Below are positions 45,232 to 56,217 of a DNA stretch of 64,000 nucleotides, in pieces. This DNA comes from Desulfomicrobium sp. ZS1 (GTDB taxonomy: Bacteria > Desulfobacterota > Desulfovibrionia > Desulfovibrionales > Desulfomicrobiaceae), in NCBI RefSeq assembly GCF_024204645.1, contig NZ_CP100351.1, positions 3,622,001 to 3,686,000 of the forward strand. The letters run 5' to 3'. Under the pieces are notes generated by a model. That model had not been told where the DNA came from. It was given only the letters and a program-made list of their open reading frames with translations, and made no database searches. The translations under genes were made by a program, and so were the position numbers. The first letter of the stretch is position 1; each line of letters starts with the position of its first letter.

Positions 45232-45780
45232 GTGTCCGAAGAGAAGTTGGACCCGGTAAAGCTCGTGGAACTGGGTCGGGTTCAGAAACCACATGGCCTC
45301 AGGGGGGAGCTCTGCATCGAACCATATGCAGACTCCCCTTTCATCTTTGAGGGGTTGACCCGCGTCTATCTGCGGCTTCCGGGCAAAAAGCCAAGGCCAT
45401 GCGTGCTGGAAGGATGGCGCGCGCATCAGGGCCGCGCCTTGATCACCGTGGACCGCTCCCAGGGGCGGGATCAGGCCGAGGCCTGGCGCGGTGCCGACGT
45501 GCTGGCCCGGGAGCGCGACCTGCCGCCTCTGGATGAGGATGAATTCCGCCCCGAAGACCTGCTCGGCCTGCCGGTCATGCATGTCGACGGTTCGCGCATC
45601 GGCGTCCTGGAGGATATCCGGGACGTGGCCGGACAGGAGCTGTGGTTCATTCTGGACGATGCCGGCAACGAGATCATGCTTCCGGCCGTGGATGAGTTCA
45701 TCCTGGACATCGACCTTGAGGCCGGGGTCATCCTGGTCGATCCCCCGGACGGACTGCTCGAATTGTATCAACAGCCATGA
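45232..45780 (+). CDS. rimM: Ribosome maturation factor RimM
   Basis: 182 residues. N-terminal beta-barrel (VELGRVQKPHGLRGELCIEP) followed by a PRC-barrel (EDLLGLPVMHVDGSRIGVL to LPAVDEFILDIDLEAGVILV). Helps assemble the head of the 30S subunit by binding S19. GTG start one base after khpA indicates coupled translation. Size is standard. Confidence 0.95.
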   Translation: MSEEKLDPVKLVELGRVQKPHGLRGELCIEPYADSPFIFEGLTRVYLRLPGKKPRPCVLEGWRAHQGRALITVDRSQGRDQAEAWRGADVLARERDLPPLDEDEFRPEDLLGLPVMHVDGSRIGVLEDIRDVAGQELWFILDDAGNEIMLPAVDEFILDIDLEAGVILVDPPDGLLELYQQP

Positions 45781-45820
45781 CCATGAGCTCCGGCCGAACC
45801 GGGCTGGAGTGGAAGCAGGA

Positions 45821-47095
45821 ATGCGATTTTCCGTCGTCACCATTTTTCCCGAATTTTTCGATTCCCCCCTGTCTTGCGGACTTCTGTCCAAGGCCAGGGA
45901 AAAGGGACTTGTCGAATTTTCGTTCATCAACCCGCGCGATCACTCCTCGGACAAGCATCACAATGTCGATGACCGTCCCTACGGGGGCGGGCCGGGCATG
46001 GTCATGGCCGTGGACCCGATCCGCCGCGCTCTGGCCACGCTTTTACCCAAGGCGCGGGTGCTCATGCTCAGTCCCAAGGGCCGGCCGCTGACCCAGGCTT
46101 TGGCGCGGGAATTGGCCGGCGAGGAAGAGATCGCGCTGTTGTGCGGCCGCTATGAAGGCATCGACGCCCGCTTGGAAGAGCTGTGCGATATCGAACCCGT
46201 CAGCGTTGGCGATTTTGTTCTGAACGGCGGCGAGACCGGAGCCTTGTGCCTGATCGAGGCCGTGAGCCGGCTTGTCCCTGATTTTATGGGCAAGGACGAA
46301 AGCGCGGACGAGGAGAGTTTCAGTTCGGGCCTGCTTGAATATCCGCATTACACCAGGCCCGAGGAGTACGAGGGTCTGAAGGTGCCCCAGGTGCTGGCCT
46401 CGGGACATCATGGGCGCATCACTGCCTGGCGGCGGGAGAAGAGCCTGGAGACGACTCTCGCCTTGCGTCCGGACATTCTTGGTCAGGCGGCGCTGACCGA
46501 TGACGATATCGCGCATTTGAAAGGGCTGGAGAGGACAAGGCCGGGCCGGAATCTTTTCGTGGCGCTGGTTCATTACCCGGTTGAAAATAAATCGGGTCAG
46601 ACCATCACTACGTCTTTGACAAACCTTGACCTCCACGATATTGCACGCGTTTCGTGTACCTATGGGCTCGGCGGATATTTTGTCTGCACCCCGGTCGCGG
46701 ATCAGCAGGACCTTGCCCGCACCCTTGTCGGCCATTGGCGCGAAGGTTACGGGCTCAAGGCAAATCCGGATCGGGGCACCGCCCTGGGCCGGGTCCGGGT
46801 GGTCGGCCTTTTGGACGAGGCCATCGCCCACATCACGGATTGCACGGGCGTGCGTCCCAAGGTCGTGGCCACCAGCGCCAAGGCTGGAAACATGACCTGC
46901 GCCCAGGTCGCCCGGATGCTTACGGAGGAGCCCGTCCTCCTGGTGCTGGGCACCGGATACGGCTTGCACCGCGACGTTTTGGCAGGGGCCGACGGCATGT
47001 TGCGGGCCATACGTTTTATGGATAGGTACAACCACCTTTCCGTCCGTTCCGCGGCTTCCATCATGGTGGACCGCCTGCTGGGCGATATCGGATAA
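45821..47095 (+). CDS. trmD: tRNA (guanine37-N1)-methyltransferase TrmD fused to a second SPOUT RNA methyltransferase domain
   Basis: 424 residues against about 245 in E. coli. Residues 1-240 are TrmD: NVDDRPYGGGPGMVM, LLCGRYEGIDAR, SVGDFVLNGGETGAL, and DFMGKDESADEESFSSGLLE. Residues about 246-424 are a separate methyltransferase of the SPOUT class (Methyltrn_RNA_4 type): FVALVHYPVENKSG, then DLHDIARVSCTYGLGGYFV, LLVLGTGYGL in the knot and RYNHLSVRSAASIMVDRL. The first domain makes m1G37 in tRNA. The target of the second is unknown. ATG at 45,821 follows a GGAAGCAGGA site. Confidence 0.94.
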   Translation: MRFSVVTIFPEFFDSPLSCGLLSKAREKGLVEFSFINPRDHSSDKHHNVDDRPYGGGPGMVMAVDPIRRALATLLPKARVLMLSPKGRPLTQALARELAGEEEIALLCGRYEGIDARLEELCDIEPVSVGDFVLNGGETGALCLIEAVSRLVPDFMGKDESADEESFSSGLLEYPHYTRPEEYEGLKVPQVLASGHHGRITAWRREKSLETTLALRPDILGQAALTDDDIAHLKGLERTRPGRNLFVALVHYPVENKSGQTITTSLTNLDLHDIARVSCTYGLGGYFVCTPVADQQDLARTLVGHWREGYGLKANPDRGTALGRVRVVGLLDEAIAHITDCTGVRPKVVATSAKAGNMTCAQVARMLTEEPVLLVLGTGYGLHRDVLAGADGMLRAIRFMDRYNHLSVRSAASIMVDRLLGDIG

Positions 47096-47143
47096 GACGC
47101 ACACGTTGCGGCTCAAAGGCCGCTTCAGATAAAGGAGAAAATC

Positions 47144-47491
47144 ATGAACATCATCCAGAAGATTGAAAACGAGCACCTGCGTGCCGACCATCCCCGCTTC
47201 CGCGCCGGTGACACGGTCAAGGTGCATACCCGCATCATCGAAGGCGAGAAGGAACGCATCCAGGTTTTCCAGGGCGTGGTCCTGCGTTTGAAGAAGGGCA
47301 CCACCGACAGCACGTTCATCGTGCGCAAGGTTTCCGACGGCGTCGGCGTGGAGCGCATCTTCCCCCTGCATGCCCCGACCATCGACCGCATTGAAGTTAT
47401 TTCCGAAGGCGTGGTTCGTCAGAGCCGCATCTACTACCTGCGTAGCCTCAGGGGCAAAGCTGCCCGTATCAAGACCAAGAACGCCTGGTAG
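47144..47491 (+). CDS. rplS: 50S ribosomal protein L19
   Basis: 115 residues, normal length. [20 protein letters not shown] start, [21 protein letters not shown] and [18 protein letters not shown] are L19 landmarks. AAAGGAG lies 7 bases before the ATG. Sits at the 30S-50S interface. Follows trmD as in most bacteria. Confidence 0.97.
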   Translation: MNIIQKIENEHLRADHPRFRAGDTVKVHTRIIEGEKERIQVFQGVVLRLKKGTTDSTFIVRKVSDGVGVERIFPLHAPTIDRIEVISEGVVRQSRIYYLRSLRGKAARIKTKNAW

Positions 47492-47497
47492 GTCAAT

Positions 47498-48121
47498 TTG
47501 TTCAGCCCCAAAGGCTGCACTCAGTTTGCGGATGAGATTCAGGCCGGCGTCGACGAAGCCGGACGCGGCTGTCTTGCCGGTCCGGTGGTGGCGGGGGCAG
47601 TCATATTGCCTCCGGATTTCGACCTTCCGGGACTGACCGATTCCAAAAAGCTCTCCTCGCGACGGCGCGTGGTGCTTGCACAAGCCATCAAGGCCCAGGC
47701 AGTGTCCTGGGCCTTAGGTTTTTCCTGGCCCGGCGAAATCGACCGCATCAACATCCTGCAGGCCTCACTGGCCGCCATGGCCCGTGCCGTGGAAGCCCTG
47801 AACGTCCGTCCGGGCCTGGTTCTGGTCGACGGCAACCAGCGTTTCCCCTCCTCTTTGCCCCAAAAGACCGTGGTCGGCGGCGACGCCCTTCATCCCTGCA
47901 TCTCCGCAGCCTCAATCCTGGCCAAGACCTTTCGGGACGATCTGTTGCTGTGCATGGATCAGCGTTATCCGGGTTACGGGTTGGCCGTGCACAAGGGCTA
48001 CGGCACCAAGGAGCATCTTGAGGCCTTGCGCCGCCTGGGGCCAAGCCCCGCGCACCGGATCAGTTTTCGTGGCGTCGGGCCGACGCCGCGGGAGGCGCAG
48101 CTGTGGCTGCCCGGCATCTGA
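47498..48121 (+). CDS. rnhB: Ribonuclease HII
   Basis: 207 residues. Cuts the RNA strand of RNA-DNA hybrids and single ribonucleotides in [23 protein letters not shown] holds the first catalytic Asp-Glu pair; [10 protein letters not shown] and [19 protein letters not shown] follow. Start appears to be TTG at 47,498, 6 bases after the rplS stop, with a weak AGG-type site; no ATG lies near. Overlaps yraN by 19 bases. Confidence 0.94.
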   Translation: MFSPKGCTQFADEIQAGVDEAGRGCLAGPVVAGAVILPPDFDLPGLTDSKKLSSRRRVVLAQAIKAQAVSWALGFSWPGEIDRINILQASLAAMARAVEALNVRPGLVLVDGNQRFPSSLPQKTVVGGDALHPCISAASILAKTFRDDLLLCMDQRYPGYGLAVHKGYGTKEHLEALRRLGPSPAHRISFRGVGPTPREAQLWLPGI

Positions 48122-48507
48122 TCACGGGCCAGGCCGGAGAAGAGCTGGCTGCGGCCTTTTTGCTTGAAAAGGGGATGAGGATCGTTGAACGCAATTTTCG
48201 CTGCGCGTGCGGCGAGATCGATCTGATTTGCGAGGACGCCGGGACCATCGTTTTTGTCGAGGTCAAAACCCGTTCCGGAGCCGTGCGCGGCGAGCCCGGC
48301 GAAGCCATCGGACCGGCCAAGAAGAAACGCCTGATCAAGGCCGGGGCGTTATACTTGAGCCGCCATCGCGCCTGGAGCAGGCCATGCCGGTTCGACCTGG
48401 TCGGCATTCTTTTTCTGCACGGGGAAACGGTCGTCGAACACTGGGAGGATATCATTGATGTACGGGACGGTCTGGATCGTGGCCACGCCCCTTGGCAACC
48501 TTGGTGA
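48103..48507 (+). CDS. yraN: YraN-family endonuclease-like protein
   Basis: 134 residues, UPF0102. [20 protein letters not shown], then [20 protein letters not shown], the DxnExK-like core of Holliday-resolvase-fold nucleases. Function is not settled. GTG at 48,103 has GGAGG 7 bases upstream inside rnhB. The C-terminus overlaps rsmI by 50 bases, so it is longer than most relatives (about 120 residues). Confidence 0.88.
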   Translation: MAARHLITGQAGEELAAAFLLEKGMRIVERNFRCACGEIDLICEDAGTIVFVEVKTRSGAVRGEPGEAIGPAKKKRLIKAGALYLSRHRAWSRPCRFDLVGILFLHGETVVEHWEDIIDVRDGLDRGHAPWQPW

Positions 48508-49288
48508 TTTCTCTCCCCGGGCGCGGCAGACGTTGGAAGAAGCCGATGTCATTCTGGCCGAGGATACCCGGCGGGCCGGACATCTGTTGCAGCTGGCCGG
48601 AGTTGCGGGCAAGCGTTTTTTAAGCCTGCATGAACACAACGAGAGCTCCCGCATTGCCGAGGTGCTGGCGTTGCTGGAGCAGGGGCAGCAGGTCGCTGTC
48701 GTATCCGATGCGGGCACTCCGCTTATCGCCGACCCCGGCTACCGCCTGGTCGCGGCCTGCCGTCAGCAGGGCATCAGCGTCGTTCCCGTGCCCGGTCCCT
48801 GCGCGCCCATCACGGCGCTCATGGCCAGCGGCCTTCCTCCATACCCTTTTGTTTTTCTCGGATTTTTGCCGCGCAAGGGCGGAGATGCCCGCACGCTGTT
48901 GCGGCCCTACGCACAGATCGGCGCGACTCTGGTTTTTTTCGAGCGCAAGAACCGGGTGCTGCCGACTCTGGAGCTCGCTTTCGAGGTGCTGGGAGAGAGG
49001 GAATTTTGTCTGGCCCGGGAATTGACCAAGAAACATGAGCAGTTTATCAATGGCAGGCTTGGTCAACTCCGCGATTTCACGGAGGAGCTTCTGGGCGAGG
49101 TGACCGTGGTCATCGGTCCGCCCGAAGAGATTGCCGCCACGTCCCGAACCGATGTCCTGGACCGGGTTCAGGGCATGATGCGGGCGGGCATGCACGCCAA
49201 GGACGCAGCGCGGACCGTGCGGGATCAAACCAGCGGGTGGTCGGTCAAAGAGATCTACGAACTGATTGTGGAACAGAACGCGGAGTAA
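48458..49288 (+). CDS. rsmI: 16S rRNA (cytidine1402-2'-O)-methyltransferase RsmI
   Basis: 276 residues, tetrapyrrole-methylase fold. [55 protein letters not shown] and VPVPGPCAPITALMASGLP are family hallmarks. Methylates the 2'-OH of C1402 in 16S rRNA to sharpen decoding. ATG at 48,458 with GGGAGG 9 bases upstream, inside the end of yraN. Followed after 2 bases by the PTS EIID gene. Confidence 0.95.
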   Translation: MYGTVWIVATPLGNLGDFSPRARQTLEEADVILAEDTRRAGHLLQLAGVAGKRFLSLHEHNESSRIAEVLALLEQGQQVAVVSDAGTPLIADPGYRLVAACRQQGISVVPVPGPCAPITALMASGLPPYPFVFLGFLPRKGGDARTLLRPYAQIGATLVFFERKNRVLPTLELAFEVLGEREFCLARELTKKHEQFINGRLGQLRDFTEELLGEVTVVIGPPEEIAATSRTDVLDRVQGMMRAGMHAKDAARTVRDQTSGWSVKEIYELIVEQNAE

Positions 49289-49290
49289 GG

Positions 49291-50037
49291 GTGGATACGC
49301 GGATCCTGCTGCAGATTTTCCTGCGCACATATATGGTTGGCGCCACATTCAACACCAAGGGGATGCAGAATGTCGGGCTGGCCTATATCATGGACCCGGG
49401 TCTGCGTGCGCTTTACGCCGCGGAGCCGCGAGCCTTGAAGCGTGCACGCGGCCGCTATCTGAAGCACTACAACACCCATCCTTTCTGGACGCCGCTGCTG
49501 GTCGGAATTTTTTTGTCCATGGAGAAAAAGATCGCGCTCGGCATGCTTCCGGCGGATATTCTCCCTAAACTGCGTTCGACCACCGTCTACACCTTGTCGG
49601 CCCTGGGCGATTCTTTTTTCGGTGGCAGTTTTCTGGTTTTGTGGTCCCTGGTCGGCGTCAATCTGGCGATCGCGGGATGCACCGGAACGCTTGTGGTCTG
49701 GATCTGTCTATGCCTCTGCGGGCTGCAGCTTTTCAAGATGTACACCTTCGGGCGCGGCTATGCCCAGGGGCTTTCTTTTCTGCAGCGTCTCAAGTCCTGG
49801 AATCTGATTGATTGGGGGCAGCGGCTCAAGCTGATCAACAGCGTCCTGGTGGCCCTTTTTGTGTTGCAGGCAGCTCCTGCCGGAGGGCTATGGACGTTGG
49901 CCTGGGCCGCAGGTGCCGGACTCTTGGCCTTGGCTGGTTTCATGCGTGAGTGGGATCGCTCCATGCTTTTGGCGGCGCTGGTTCTGGGCGGCCTCGTGCT
50001 GCCCTGGGAAAAGATTTTTGCTTTTGTATCCATGTAG
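49291..50037 (+). CDS. PTS mannose-family EIID-like membrane component
   Basis: 248 residues. LLQIFLRTYMVGATFNTKGMQNVG is the usual start of the mannose-class IID domain; THPFWTPLLVGIFLSMEKK and GDSFFGGSFLVLWSLVGVN follow, with about four hydrophobic segments to the C-terminus. In complete systems IIC and IID together form the sugar channel. Here IIC is absent and IIA/IIB are not in the window; delta-proteobacteria often carry such partial, perhaps regulatory, PTS sets. GTG start at 49,291; 10 bases before HPr. Confidence 0.85.
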   Translation: MDTRILLQIFLRTYMVGATFNTKGMQNVGLAYIMDPGLRALYAAEPRALKRARGRYLKHYNTHPFWTPLLVGIFLSMEKKIALGMLPADILPKLRSTTVYTLSALGDSFFGGSFLVLWSLVGVNLAIAGCTGTLVVWICLCLCGLQLFKMYTFGRGYAQGLSFLQRLKSWNLIDWGQRLKLINSVLVALFVLQAAPAGGLWTLAWAAGAGLLALAGFMREWDRSMLLAALVLGGLVLPWEKIFAFVSM

Positions 50038-50047
50038 GTGGCGTAAA

Positions 50048-50326
50048 ATGGGCGAAGTGCAGGAAAAGGTTATCCGGGTCGGGAACAGCCTCGGGCTTCA
50101 TGCCCGGCCCGCAGGAAAGATTTCTCAGGAAGCCCAGCGCTATGCGGCCTCCATCACAGTCCATTCCTGTGATATGGAGGCCGATGCCAAGTCCATCCTC
50201 GACCTGCTTTCCCTGGCCGCTCCGCAGGGAACCGAGCTGACCCTGCGTGCGCAGGGCCCCGATGCCGGCGATGCCATCACAGGCGTTTCAAAACTTTTTG
50301 AAGACATGTTCGGAGAGGATCGCTGA
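50048..50326 (+). CDS. ptsH: HPr phosphocarrier protein
   Basis: 92 residues. SLGLHARPAGKISQEA carries the phosphohistidine His18, and DAKSILDLL carries Ser49 at the place of the regulatory Ser46. Accepts phosphate from Enzyme I. Stop overlaps the start of ptsI (TGATG). The Ser site would allow HPr kinase control, but no kinase gene is in the window. Confidence 0.95.
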   Translation: MGEVQEKVIRVGNSLGLHARPAGKISQEAQRYAASITVHSCDMEADAKSILDLLSLAAPQGTELTLRAQGPDAGDAITGVSKLFEDMFGEDR

Positions 50327-52092
50327 TGGCTTCCCGCACGCTCTTCGGTATTCCCGTCTCGGCTGGCATCGCCATTGGCCGCGCGTACTACCTCAACAAA
50401 AGTCACTTCTCCGGCACGGTCCGCCAGACCGTGCCCGATGCGGATGTGCCTTTTGAAATGGAGCGTCTGACCCACGCCTTTGACGCGGCCCTGCACGACC
50501 TGGAACGAATCCTCTCCCTGGTGCCGGAGGATTTGAAGGAACACTCGGCCATCATCGAGTCCCACCTGATGATGCTGCGCGATCATAAGTTCCGCCAGCG
50601 GGCCCTGGACCACATCGCCCTTTCCCGGGTCAATGCCGAATGGTCCCTGGAGAGGGCCGTCGGGGATGTGCAGGAGATATTCGCCTCCATCGCCGACGAA
50701 TACTTGCGGCAGCGCATGCAGGATGTCCGCCTGGTGGCCGAGAGGGTCCTCGGCAAGCTGGTCGGCGGGGAAAGCGGGCATCAGGCCATCAAGCACCGCG
50801 CCATCCTGCTGGCTCATGATCTTTCCCCGGCGGACACCATCGAGCTCGACGTAAACAAGATCATGGCCTTCGCCACGGCCCAGGGCGGCAAGACCTCCCA
50901 CGCCGGCATCCTCGCCCGCTCCCTGCAAATCCCGGCCGTGGTCGGGGTGGAGGGCCTGGGCGATGATCTGGCCGAGGGCGGGATCATCATCCTGGACGGG
51001 TTTCATGGGCGCATCATCATCGATCCCGACGAGGATGAGCTGGCCCGCTACACGGACCTGCAGACCCAGTTCGAGACCTATCAGGCCACGATCATGCGCT
51101 CCTGTCATCTGCCCGCCGAGACCATCGACGGGTACCGTGTGCAGGTTCTGGCCAACATCGAGCTTTTCGAGGAGGTTGTCGCGGTCAACGACAACGGCGG
51201 AGAAGGGATCGGGCTTTTTCGTTCCGAATACAGCTATCTGAACCGGGACGGGATGCCCAGCGAGGAGGAGCTGACCGAGATTTACATGGACATGGCCTCC
51301 CTGGTCGCGCCCAAGAAGCTGGTCATCCGCACCCTGGACGTGGGCGCGGACAAGCTCATGCGCATGCAGTCCTCGGCCGAGGCCAATCCTGCCCTGGGGC
51401 TGCGGGCCATCCGCTATTGCCTGAAGCACCGGGAAGTGTTCCGCACGCAGTTGCGCGCCATTTTGAAAGCCAGCGTGCTGGGCAACGTGTCCATCATGTT
51501 TCCCATGATTTCAGGCCTGCAGGAACTCGTGGAGGTCAAGAAGTTCTACCGCGAAGTCCAGGAGGAGATGCACAGCGAGGGGATCTGCTTTCGCGAGGAC
51601 ATGCCCATGGGCATCATGATCGAGGTGCCCAGCGCCGTGATCACCGCCGATTTTTTGGCCCGCGAGGTGGACTTTTTCAGCATCGGCACTAATGACCTCA
51701 TTCAGTATTCGCTTGGCATCGACCGCACCAACAAGGACGTGTCCTACCTGTATCAGCCCCTGCATCCGGCCATCGTGCGCTCCATCAAATGGGTGGTGGA
51801 TTCGGCCCACCGGGCGGGCATCGAGGTCTGCCTGTGCGGCGAACTGGCGGCCGATCCGTTTTGCATCCCGGTGCTCATGGGCATGCAGGTCGACTCCATC
51901 AGCCTTGGGCCCCAGGCCATTCCGGGCATCAAGCGCATTGTCCGCCAGGCATCCATGGAGGAATGCAACGCCCTTTTGAAGCAGGTCATGGCCAGCCATT
52001 CGGTGGCCCGCAACAACAAGCTCGTCCGGGAAATGATCTTCCGCCGTTTCCCGGAGGAGCTCATGTTCTACTCCTCCCTGGTGGACGACTAG
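50326..52092 (+). CDS. ptsI: PTS Enzyme I (phosphoenolpyruvate-protein phosphotransferase)
   Basis: 588 residues. N-terminal HPr-binding and phosphohistidine domains with AQGGKTSHAGILARSLQIP (His192), then the PEP-binding barrel: GGEGIGLFRSEYSYL, ALGLRAIRYCL, MGIMIEVPSAV, FSIGTNDLIQYSLGIDRT and CGELAADPFCIPVLMGM with the catalytic Cys. Takes phosphate from PEP and gives it to HPr. Standard length. Ends 23 bases before smpB. Confidence 0.96.
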   Translation: MASRTLFGIPVSAGIAIGRAYYLNKSHFSGTVRQTVPDADVPFEMERLTHAFDAALHDLERILSLVPEDLKEHSAIIESHLMMLRDHKFRQRALDHIALSRVNAEWSLERAVGDVQEIFASIADEYLRQRMQDVRLVAERVLGKLVGGESGHQAIKHRAILLAHDLSPADTIELDVNKIMAFATAQGGKTSHAGILARSLQIPAVVGVEGLGDDLAEGGIIILDGFHGRIIIDPDEDELARYTDLQTQFETYQATIMRSCHLPAETIDGYRVQVLANIELFEEVVAVNDNGGEGIGLFRSEYSYLNRDGMPSEEELTEIYMDMASLVAPKKLVIRTLDVGADKLMRMQSSAEANPALGLRAIRYCLKHREVFRTQLRAILKASVLGNVSIMFPMISGLQELVEVKKFYREVQEEMHSEGICFREDMPMGIMIEVPSAVITADFLAREVDFFSIGTNDLIQYSLGIDRTNKDVSYLYQPLHPAIVRSIKWVVDSAHRAGIEVCLCGELAADPFCIPVLMGMQVDSISLGPQAIPGIKRIVRQASMEECNALLKQVMASHSVARNNKLVREMIFRRFPEELMFYSSLVDD

Positions 52093-52115
52093 ATTTCAAC
52101 TTCAAGGATTTTTTC

Positions 52116-52580
52116 ATGTGCGCCAAGCCCACAGGCATCAAGGTCATCGCGGCCAACCGTAAGGCCCGCCATTTTTACGAACTGCTCGACTTCATTGAGG
52201 CCGGAATCATGCTGACCGGCTCCGAGGTCAAATCCCTGCGTGATGGAAAGGTCAACTTCATGGACGGCTACGTGCGCATCACGGACAACGAGGCCTTTCT
52301 TTCGGGCGTGCACATCTCCACCTACGCCAACGCCGGGTACGCGCAGCATGTCCCGGACCGGGAGCGCAAGCTGCTCATGCACCGCCATGAGATCCATTCG
52401 CTCAAATCGAAGATGGAGCAGAAGGGGCTGACCCTGGTGCCGACCAAACTGTATTTCAAGGACGGCAAGATCAAGATCGAGCTGGCCCTGGCCAAGGGCA
52501 AGAAGGTTTACGACCGGCGCGAGGATTTGAAGCAGAAAGCCGTGAACCGCGACACCGAGCGGGAGATGAACCGGGCCTGA
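52116..52580 (+). CDS. smpB: SsrA-binding protein SmpB
   Basis: 154 residues. ANRKARHFYELLDFIEAGIM, LTGSEVKSLRDGKVNFMDGY, then KGLTLVPTKLYFKDGKIKIE and the basic tail KGKKVYDRREDLKQK. Works with tmRNA to free stalled ribosomes. The ssrA gene is not seen in this window. Convergent with the isochorismatase-like gene 27 bases on. Confidence 0.96.
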   Translation: MCAKPTGIKVIAANRKARHFYELLDFIEAGIMLTGSEVKSLRDGKVNFMDGYVRITDNEAFLSGVHISTYANAGYAQHVPDRERKLLMHRHEIHSLKSKMEQKGLTLVPTKLYFKDGKIKIELALAKGKKVYDRREDLKQKAVNRDTEREMNRA

Positions 52581-52607
52581 AGGGCAGCGGGCGTACCCGA
52601 GGCGGCA

Positions 52608-53189
52608 TCAGGCCGGCGGGTTGATACCGGCCAGGTATTCGCCCACGCTCACGCAGGCCATGCCCGCGTCGCGGATGTCGCGGATGTTGGCCAGATGAAT
52701 TTCCTGCGTGCGCGAGGATGAGGCGTCGGTGAGTAAGGTCATGTGATAGCCCAGGCTCAAGCCGTCGAAAAGGGTGGCGCGCAGGCAGAACGGCAACTGC
52801 GTGCCGGTCACGACCAGATGCGTGATCTCCTTGCGGCGCAGAATGAGGTCCAGCTCCGTGAACATGAAGGCGCTGAAGCGTTGCTTGACGATGCGGTATT
52901 CGCCTTCGATGGACTCCAGGCCCGGCACGATGCGGGCTCCTGGGGTGCCGGGCACCACCATGGGGCGGGTTTTCAGCGCTTCTTGGCGTGAAATTTCAAC
53001 GTCGGAGCCATCGCTGCGGTATTCGCGCACGATGTGAAAGACCGGCTGTCCCAGGTCCCGAAACGAAGTCAGGACCTTGCGGATGATCGGAATTGTGGCA
53101 TGGGCTCCTGCTACCTCGCAGGCCCCGCCGGGCACGGCGAAGTCGTATTGCATGTCGATGATCAGAAGCGCGCGGTTATGTTCGTTCAT
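52608..53189 (-). CDS. Isochorismatase-family cysteine hydrolase
   Basis: 193 residues. The catalytic triad can be seen: Asp in ALLIIDMQYDFAV, Lys in YRIVKQRFSAF, and Cys in GTQLPFCLRATLFDGLSLGY. Family members hydrolyse amides such as nicotinamide or carbamoyl sarcosine, or isochorismate; this substrate is unknown. The cis-peptide motif reads GTQ. ATG at 53,189 has AAGG upstream; longer frames start without a site. Divergent from secA with 139 bases between. Confidence 0.85.
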   Translation of the reverse strand: MNEHNRALLIIDMQYDFAVPGGACEVAGAHATIPIIRKVLTSFRDLGQPVFHIVREYRSDGSDVEISRQEALKTRPMVVPGTPGARIVPGLESIEGEYRIVKQRFSAFMFTELDLILRRKEITHLVVTGTQLPFCLRATLFDGLSLGYHMTLLTDASSSRTQEIHLANIRDIRDAGMACVSVGEYLAGINPPA

Positions 53190-53328
53190 GGCTGCCTTCT
53201 TGCGGTTGTCATTGTAAAAAATCTGCCCTAGTGCGTGAACTCGGGGCATTGGTCCGATTTCTAGCCGGAGCACCCGCCCCCGGCAAGAGACTCTTTTATC
53301 CCCCAAGACCAGCGAGTCGGGAGTATTC

Positions 53329-55845
<2,517 letters not shown>

Positions 55846-55852
55846 TCAGAAG

Positions 55853-55876
55853 ACCCCGGTGCGAGCCGGGGTTTTC
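55853..55876 (+). terminator. Rho-independent terminator of secA
   Basis: Stem ACCCCGG / CCGGGGT closed by a small loop (TGCGAG), followed by TTTTC. Starts 8 bases after the stop codon. Confidence 0.85.
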
Positions 55877-56000
55877 GTTTGTGGGGGGAAAGGAAGAATG
55901 CCTCCGGCGGGCAGGGGGCTCACCCCCTGCACCCCGTTCAGGGGGCGCGGGTTGGAGATTGAAGGATGCGGACGGCGCACTGCTTGACGCTGACGGATGG

Positions 56001-56020
56001 ATTCCCGCCTGCGCGGGAAT
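56001..56020. repeat. Dispersed palindromic repeat, ATTCCCGC type
   Basis: ATTCCCGC-CTGC-GCGGGAAT, preceded by GGATGG and followed by GACGGG. Same arms as 6,028-6,047 with a different loop. Confidence 0.87.
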
Positions 56021-56086
56021 GACGGGATTCCAGAGCGACGGGTCGGATCATGGTGTCCTGCTGAAACGTTTTCTCACTCCTCCGAC

Positions 56087-56120
56087 GTCATCCCCGCGTA
56101 GGCGGGGATCCATGCCTTTT
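56087..56120. repeat. Dispersed palindromic repeat, CCCCG type
   Basis: GTCAT, CCCCGC-GTAG-GCGGGG, ATCCATGCCTTTT; two-base compensatory difference from 41,697-41,730. Confidence 0.88.
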
Positions 56121-56146
56121 CCCCCGTTTTTCCGTTAACCGGAAAG

Positions 56147-56195
56147 TAAAAAAGAACGGCGCAGACCGGGGAGCATGCCCCGGCCAGCGCCGTTT
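56147..56195 (-). terminator. Terminator of the proV-W-X operon
   Basis: On the minus strand, long interrupted stem: AACGGCGC ... GCGCCGTT outside and CCGGGG / CCCCGG inside around a 6-base loop, then TTCTTTTTTA. Lies 23 bases past the proX stop. May also stop read-through from secA. Confidence 0.85.
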
Positions 56196-56217
56196 TGCGT
56201 CGTGTTTCAGACTGCCG

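Larger units (their letters stand above)
55877..56146. other. Intergenic space with two dispersed palindromes
   Basis: Between secA and proX. Contains a G-rich and C-rich self-complementary stretch at 55,908-55,945 (GGGGGCTCACCCCC, then ACCCCGTTCAGGGGG) and two members of the dispersed palindromic family. No gene seen. Confidence 0.65.

Noticed and set aside
46043-47683. Long open frame on the minus strand across trmD, rplS and rnhB
   Set aside because: Runs opposite three clear housekeeping genes, is low in recognisable domains, and arises from GC-rich codon bias.
55908-55945. GC-rich self-complementary run as a terminator
   Set aside because: No T run follows, and a much better secA terminator lies just before it at 55,853-55,876.
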